Part shown: positions 14,701-18,155 of the stretch, piece after piece
How the letters are laid out: each line of letters opens with the position of its first letter
Position numbering within the stretch: position 1 is the first letter of the stretch
Notes under the pieces: generated by a model
Told to the model about the DNA's origin: nothing
What the model saw: only the letters and a program-made list of their open reading frames with translations
Databases searched by the model: none
Position numbers and translations under genes: made by a program
From: an uncultured Sphingobacteriales bacterium
GTDB lineage: Bacteria; Bacteroidota; Bacteroidia; Chitinophagales; Chitinophagaceae
Direction: 5' to 3'
DNA: 18,155 nt
Assembly (NCBI GenBank): GCA_946887085.1
Contig: CAMPKG010000017.1
Coordinates: 1-18,155, forward strand

Positions 14701-15457
14701 GGGCACACAGCTCACCATGGTGGCCGTGCCATTCAATATGGGTGCTTCGCCCCAGTATCAGTGGTTCAAAAATGGAACACTCATACCCGGCGCTACTGCG
14801 CTGGTGCTGAACGTCCCCACATACACCACCGGCGATTCGTTCTACTGCCGTATGATAGCTACCGGCGTTTGCGCAGTGCCGCTCACGCTGTATACGCCGG
14901 GCATCAAAATAACGGTGCTGCCCATTACTTCTACGCCTTCAGTTAGCGTAACATCGAATCCCAGCCCTGCGCTGCCGGGCATACTCAACAACTTTACCGC
15001 TACGGCAACCAATGGCGGCCCCAACCCTGCTTATCAGTGGAAAAGAAACGGTACCGATATGGCAGGAGCTACTTATGCTGTATGGTCAGCCTCGGGCCTG
15101 CACCCTTACGATAAAATAACCTGCGTTGTCAACAGCAGCGACCCCTGCGCCACACCGAAGAGCGCGAGCAGCAGCGCTTTGGTGGTCAATTTCCCGACAG
15201 GTATAAAAGACGCAAATGATGGCCCAGGCGTCGGCCTCTACCCCAACCCAACCAACGGCAGTTTTAATTTCTCGTCGAATGAAACCGGGACTTTATACCT
15301 GTACAACATGACCGGGCAAAAATTGGCGACGTATGAGGTAAATGAAAAAGTTTCCACACATCAATTACCCTCATCACTCTCTGCCGGCATTTATACGGTG
15401 CAATTCATCGGTAACAGCGGCAGCGTAACTGTATCGAAAATAGAATATCTGCCATAG
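11771..15457 (+). CDS. Large secreted SBBP-repeat protein with Ig-like domains and T9SS sorting domain
   Basis: This encodes 1228 residues. A Sec signal peptide (about 1-19) is followed by an N-terminal domain (about 30-235) beginning FVFLENKGQVIDQYG, as in the DUF7948-type domain that precedes SBBP repeats. Seven repeats at about 241-695 each centre on (L/I/S)W(A/G)(T/S)YYGG with following NxYxxG and DAFIVKF-like strands, suggesting a beta-propeller. Two similar Ig/PKD-like domains follow at about 801-960 (KPVA..T.P.CA, WxGPxxFxSxxQNP, GDYIV), then two more containing YQWFKNG and YQWKRNG (about 990-1140). The last 80 residues (LYPNPTNGSF, LYNMTGQKL, LSAGIYTVQF) are a type A T9SS sorting domain, so the protein should be exported through the outer membrane and released or attached to the surface. 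Adhesion or polymer binding is plausible but not shown. It stands alone with flanking hairpins. Confidence 0.9.
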   Translation: MKPLLFAIFSILTAAPVFSFDRDRLPQQKPFVFLENKGQVIDQYGKTRKDIDAKLEAPGMVVFIGNGAIHYQWQKAVAGDNAEKKDRTRTETYRLDVELVGANNTVRPVFEDNSTYYENYYLPQCAEGVEAGSFGRLVYRDIYPSIDWVLYVKDGALKYDFVVREGGDASQIKLRYKGATALGLQNGELIAATPMGSLTEGRPYCYSSNGTEIPSTYELEDNQLSFSIAGEHPGNFIIDPSILWATYYGGAGGEDINTVGTDNVNNIYAAGDVTTSTNMATAGSYQQAHAGSTDAFIVKFTPGGTRLWATYYGGTVQDEFNACAIAPDGTGYFGGYSVSNGLATAGSHQTSRVYTYAGLLVKFNASGQRIWATYYDGTQFSGGSPDGTAIRSVALDWSGNVLFCGPTSAGTGIATPGAAQTTTSGYNGYLAKFNANGVRLWGTYLGSGAFSVRVDVYGISSDAANNIYVSGIAEAGASNVSTAGSFQPSISGGKDGFIVKYSSAGAKLWGSFYGGTQDDGLSKIAAAANGDVYAFGVSGSSGLASAGTHQTSPGGGTLDGLIVKFSTTGTRLWASYYGGAGFDYIMSGWLGADDKLYLAGYTGSSTGIATSNVPQPNIGGGTDAFLATFTNTGARSWATYLGGFSGEQGNAVCYSPNGNIIVGGFTGTTSGLATAGSHQATYGGGSGDGLLASYTGDTAVYLLMLPSLPNTFCKGDSVTVFYGSSYPLQATNVFTIQLSNASGSFASPTSLGSVTAQTGGSMKVLIPSSLPNGNGYRVRITSSAPALISVDNGFDLAVGPKPAKPVATTVSPVCADDTLKLFAANMSGVTWGWEGPNSFSSSSQNPFIPNVTTAATGDYIVSAIAGGCASKDTVSVTVGIVPVKPVAATNTPICAGSLLALTASTSTPGVSWTWNGPGNFTSTQQNPVIAATKPADSGDYIVTASINGCSSSDTVNAIITNVSSIGAYASPNDTFCEGTQLTMVAVPFNMGASPQYQWFKNGTLIPGATALVLNVPTYTTGDSFYCRMIATGVCAVPLTLYTPGIKITVLPITSTPSVSVTSNPSPALPGILNNFTATATNGGPNPAYQWKRNGTDMAGATYAVWSASGLHPYDKITCVVNSSDPCATPKSASSSALVVNFPTGIKDANDGPGVGLYPNPTNGSFNFSSNETGTLYLYNMTGQKLATYEVNEKVSTHQLPSSLSAGIYTVQFIGNSGSVTVSKIEYLP

Positions 15458-15460
15458 CGG

Positions 15461-15527
15461 TATCAACCTAATTAATGAGAAAAGGAGCACTCACTGTGTT
15501 CCTTTTCTTATTGGCCACCGGTTGATA
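15461..15527 (+). terminator. Terminator and nested palindrome after the T9SS protein gene
   Basis: The inner stem AGAAAAGGAGCAC (15478-15490) pairs with GTGTTCCTTTTCT (15496-15508), 13 bp with one G-U pair and a 5-base loop; the right arm supplies TTTTCTTATT. Outer arms TATCAACC (15461-15468) and GGTTGATA (15520-15527) are also complementary, so a larger alternative fold is possible. Confidence 0.75.
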
Positions 15528-15583
15528 TCCCTTATCTCCATATTCAGGTACAGTTTTATTGCTGACTGTACAGCAGATTGGGT

Positions 15584-17107
15584 ATGAGCTTATACCAGGA
15601 CACGGATGCATTGATAAACAGCGACGAGGATGCCGGTGCAAACCGGGCATTATTTGCCGGGCTGGAACGGCTTAGCGCCGGTATGGACAGGGCCTTGGCA
15701 CAATATGCAGGCGTTATTGACGGAGTGCACCCCTCCCAGAAGCTCAGCGTACGCAATCTTATCGAATACCTTTCCCTGCGTTGCGAGGATATTCGTCCTT
15801 TGCAGGACAGGCTGCATACGCTCGGGTTTTCCTCGCTCAACAGCAGCGAATCGCATATACACAGCCAGCTGCAGGCAGTACTGCAGCTGCTGGGCAAAAA
15901 TCAGGGCAGCGGGGAATTGCCGGAATCCAACTATCACACAGCTAAAAACCTTATTCTCAGGCGCAGCATACAGCTCTTCGGCCGCAGGACCGAAGCTTCC
16001 GTGCCTTACCTGATGGTGACAATTGCTACGGACGTTGCGCGTCACCCCAAACTGGCAGAAAAGCTGTTGAAAAAAGGTATGAATGTAGCCCGTATCAACT
16101 GCGGGCACGATAACGAAGAGGTATGGACGCAGATGATACGCAACATCCGGCGGGCGAGTAAAAAAACAGGTATCTCCTGCAAGATTTATCTGGACCTCGC
16201 AGGTCCTAAAATGCGCACCGTCATCCGGTCGACAGGCAAACCTAAAAAAAGAACTAAAAACCGGATACGTCTCCGCGAAGGCGAAAAAATACTCTTTGCT
16301 GAAAAAAATACTGTGTGGGATCCTTCGGCTGTCGTTATCGGCTGTCGTGAGCAAGGCATATCTGCTCAGCTTCGTGCTGGCGATCGTGTGCTGTTTGATG
16401 ATGGCCTGGTAGAGATGCGCGTAGTGGAGGCCCCGGGTGGCCTTGTGCCCGCGACCCTGGAAGTAGTGCGGATATCATCGCAAAAACCGAGACTGAAAGC
16501 AGATAAAAGCATCAATTTGCCTGATACTGTGGTTGAGCTGCCGGCATTAACAAACTATGACTATTCTGTTTTACCATTCATTTGCCGGCATGCCGATCTT
16601 GTCGGCTATTCCTTTGTGCGGCAGCCCGCCGACGTGAAAGAACTGCAGCAGGCAATGGCCAGGGAGGATCATAAACCAAATATCATCCTGAAAATAGAAA
16701 CAAGCGAGGCGGTAAGCCGTTTCCCGGCTATTTTGATACAAGCCATGCAGGATGAAGTTTTCGGCGTGATGGTAGCGCGGGGGGACCTTGCAGTGGAGAT
16801 CGGCTTTGAACGGCTAAGCGAGATACAGGAAGAACTCGTCTGGATCAGCGAAGCTGCCCATGCCCCTGTTATCTGGGGTACCCAGATACTAGACAGCCTT
16901 GGTAAGTCGGGCCTGGCCACTCGCGCCGAGGTAACAGATGCGGCGTACGCAGCCATCGCCGAATGTGTCATGATCAATAAAGGCAAACATATTTTCAAAG
17001 TAATGCGCACCCTGCGCGATATCCTGAAGCGCAGCGGCACACACCATGTAAAGAAAAGGTACACCTGCCGGGCCATGACCATTGCCCAAAAGTTTTTCGA
17101 AGAATAG
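15584..17107 (+). CDS. Atypical pyruvate kinase family protein
   Basis: From the ATG at 15584 this encodes 507 residues; a TTG six bases upstream is an in-frame alternative. About residues 1-145 are a helical region absent from classical pyruvate kinase. The kinase barrel follows: Arg170 and Asn172 in NVARINCGH, LDLAGPKMRT (203-212), a B domain (about 215-310), Lys370 and Glu372 in LKIET, Asp401 in VARGDLAVE, Thr433 in GTQILDSL, then ATRAEVTD. The residues for phosphoenolpyruvate, metal and phosphate transfer are kept, so transfer between phosphoenolpyruvate and ADP is plausible. Differences are NFSHG read as NCGHD, DTKGPE read as DLAGPK, and MLSGET read as MINKGK. The usual C-terminal regulatory domain is missing: only about 30 residues follow. 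Lys209 replaces the glutamate typical of potassium-dependent enzymes. It may be a second pyruvate kinase or a relative with another role. Confidence 0.8.
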   Translation: MSLYQDTDALINSDEDAGANRALFAGLERLSAGMDRALAQYAGVIDGVHPSQKLSVRNLIEYLSLRCEDIRPLQDRLHTLGFSSLNSSESHIHSQLQAVLQLLGKNQGSGELPESNYHTAKNLILRRSIQLFGRRTEASVPYLMVTIATDVARHPKLAEKLLKKGMNVARINCGHDNEEVWTQMIRNIRRASKKTGISCKIYLDLAGPKMRTVIRSTGKPKKRTKNRIRLREGEKILFAEKNTVWDPSAVVIGCREQGISAQLRAGDRVLFDDGLVEMRVVEAPGGLVPATLEVVRISSQKPRLKADKSINLPDTVVELPALTNYDYSVLPFICRHADLVGYSFVRQPADVKELQQAMAREDHKPNIILKIETSEAVSRFPAILIQAMQDEVFGVMVARGDLAVEIGFERLSEIQEELVWISEAAHAPVIWGTQILDSLGKSGLATRAEVTDAAYAAIAECVMINKGKHIFKVMRTLRDILKRSGTHHVKKRYTCRAMTIAQKFFEE

Positions 17108-17198
17108 ATCGCCGTATTCTTTTTCTCTGCCAACGGCTTCAGGCTGCATCTCACACTTGCGATCAGAATACGTGCCGTAACACAAGGAAATTACATAC

Positions 17199-17228
17199 AA
17201 AAGGAGCACAAAGTTGCGCTCCTTTTTT
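17199..17228. terminator. Bidirectional terminator between pyruvate kinase and DUF1761 gene
   Basis: AAAAGGAGC (17199-17207) pairs with GCTCCTTTT (17218-17226), 9 bp with a 10-base loop. T residues follow on the plus strand, and TTTTG follows the stem on the minus strand. It lies between the ends of two convergent genes and suits both. Confidence 0.8.
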
Positions 17229-17249
17229 GTTGCAGATATTTATTGAAAC

Positions 17250-17750
17250 CTACACAAACTGGCAGAGCACCCCGCCCATCAGCGCGAGTGAAACGATCCA
17301 GAAACCGGTGTGAATGAAAATATACTTAGCGCTCTTACGCTCGAACAGCGCAATGATCCCCGTTATCGGCATGGCGAAAAAGATCGCAATCAATGTACCG
17401 TGAAATGCACCATGTTTGAACGTACGGAATCTATCGCCGTATTGCGTCATGAAATCGTTGAAGTACTGATGGCTTTCCGTACCGGGTACTTTCACATCCG
17501 GGTCGTTGGCAAAGATCGAGAACATGTGCAGCTGGTGAATAACGACGGGCATCAGTATCACCGCCAGCATCAGGCTGAAGACGTAGGTAAGCCCGTATAT
17601 TTTCAGCATATTAGCTCGTTTCAATTGTTCTTCAGTAAGGCCGGTAGCTTTTAGCCAGGCATTCCCGAAAACTTTGGGATTATACCATATAGCGCCAACA
17701 AATAAAGGGATGATCGCCGCGAGCGGCACAATGAGCCAGTTTGGTTCCAT
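17250..17750 (-). CDS. DUF1761 family membrane protein
   Basis: This encodes 166 residues with four predicted membrane helices at about 5-23, 52-72, 115-136 and 143-163. The N-terminal segment (PLFVGAIWYNPKVFGNAWLKATGLTEEQL, in pieces: VGAIWYNP, FGNAWLKATG) is the signature of the DUF1761 family, as is the late HGAFHGTLIA..FFAMP segment. The loop between helices 2 and 3 (about 75-112) is polar and somewhat longer than in many short members. The protein is expected in the inner membrane; no function is established for the family. It is transcribed divergently from the pirin gene across a 184-base gap that holds a perfect palindrome. Confidence 0.85.
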   Translation of the reverse strand: MEPNWLIVPLAAIIPLFVGAIWYNPKVFGNAWLKATGLTEEQLKRANMLKIYGLTYVFSLMLAVILMPVVIHQLHMFSIFANDPDVKVPGTESHQYFNDFMTQYGDRFRTFKHGAFHGTLIAIFFAMPITGIIALFERKSAKYIFIHTGFWIVSLALMGGVLCQFV

Positions 17751-17835
17751 GTTTCAGTTATGTTTGCCTAAAGCTGCAAGTGATGGATTTGATTTAGCTT
17801 TTGTTATCAATTCCCAATGCCCCCACATACCCCTA

Positions 17836-17849
17836 GGTAACCGGTTACC
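17836..17849. promoter_or_regulatory. Perfect 14-bp palindrome, candidate operator
   Basis: GGTAACCGGTTACC is a perfect 14-bp palindrome between the divergent DUF1761 and pirin genes, 39 bases before the pirin -7 element. Size and position suit a dimeric regulator, but no regulator gene is in view. A small hairpin (CTCGCT/AGCGAG, 17863-17877) lies next to it. Confidence 0.4.
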
Positions 17850-17887
17850 CAAAGGTTAGCAGCTCGCTTTGAGCGAGTAACCACCCG

Positions 17888-17895
17888 TAAATTTG
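17888..17895 (+). promoter_or_regulatory. Promoter for the pirin gene
   Basis: TAAATTTG matches TAnnTTTG exactly. TTTG at 17868-17871 lies 16 bases upstream, close to the expected -33 spacing. The ATG at 17935 would follow a leader of about 35 bases, unlike the very short leaders suggested for rfbB and the barrel gene. Confidence 0.6.
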
Positions 17896-17934
17896 TATGG
17901 CAAAATATCTGCGATCATTTTAAAAGCTCAACTC

Positions 17935-18155
17935 ATGACCATAAGAAGAAAATTCGAGAGGATCAGCACTCCACCGGCACAACCGGGCTTCCTTGGAGCA
18001 GGGCATATTGCACGGCCCGTTATTTACGGCGACTTCAACGATACCGATCCATTTATCCTGCTCATGGACGATATGCTGGATAAGAAAGATGAGATACCGG
18101 TGGGCGGGCCCCACCCCCACGCAGGTTTTGAAACTGTAACACTTGTGCTGGAAGG
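17935..18155 (+). CDS. Pirin family protein, N-terminal part (3' end outside window)
   Basis: The first 73 codons of a cupin-fold iron-binding protein. The N-terminus has RRKFERIS, then LGAGHIARPVI and DPFILLMDDM, and the pirin signature PHPHAGFETVTLVLEG at about residues 59-74. The two histidines of PHPH are metal ligands in characterised pirins; further ligands lie beyond the edge. Some bacterial pirins have quercetin dioxygenase activity or bind partner enzymes, but the role of this one cannot be told. The start is supported by an exact promoter element upstream and a family-typical N-terminus. The window ends in codon 74 with the frame still open. Confidence 0.9.
   Translation, partial: MTIRRKFERISTPPAQPGFLGAGHIARPVIYGDFNDTDPFILLMDDMLDKKDEIPVGGPHPHAGFETVTLVLE

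Noticed and set aside
15650..16354. 234-codon open frame on the minus strand
   Set aside because: It lies entirely antisense to the pyruvate kinase barrel, whose motifs are unambiguous on the plus strand. The encoded protein shows no family pattern.
1..18155. Defence island, prophage or biosynthetic cluster
   Set aside because: I looked for nucleases, reverse transcriptases, toxins, integrases, transposases and modification enzymes and found none. The content is housekeeping plus envelope proteins.

Overview
The window looks like chromosomal DNA from a member of the Bacteroidota, most likely the Chitinophagia. The pointers are a large secreted protein with a type IX secretion (T9SS) C-terminal sorting domain, several exact matches to the Bacteroidota promoter element TAnnTTTG, DUF6452/DUF6048-type genes, and two kinds of palindromic intergenic element. 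The lineage is inferred from gene content; no rRNA or tRNA gene is present. I see no prophage, insertion sequence, CRISPR array, biosynthetic cluster or recognisable defence system. Most of the window is housekeeping sequence.

Left part (1-3158, + strand): the end of accC (biotin carboxylase), a strong terminator, then the overlapping pair rfbB-rfbA (first two steps of dTDP-sugar synthesis), and a DUF445 membrane protein. Next (3159-7047, - strand) is a tightly overlapping operon, read right to left: pheT, a small coiled-coil protein, a DUF6452-like lipoprotein and a DUF6048-like exported protein.

The divergent gap between pheT and dnaB (7048-7476) contains a cluster of DnaA-box-like sequences, one exact and four with one mismatch. 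To its right, dnaB (7477-9207) encodes a replicative helicase with a long glycine-rich C-terminal extension ending in acidic, proline-phenylalanine tips that resemble the C-terminal peptide of single-stranded DNA-binding protein (SSB). These two observations are the most interesting in the window.

Right part: an outer-membrane beta-barrel-like protein with a cysteine-rich tail (- strand, 9304-9960); a gap with a long imperfect inverted repeat; a zinc-ribbon protein coupled by ATGA overlap to a helical-repeat protein; a second palindromic element; a 1228-residue SBBP-repeat T9SS cargo protein; an atypical pyruvate kinase with an added N-terminal region and no regulatory C-terminal domain; a DUF1761 membrane protein; and the start of a pirin gene running off the right edge.
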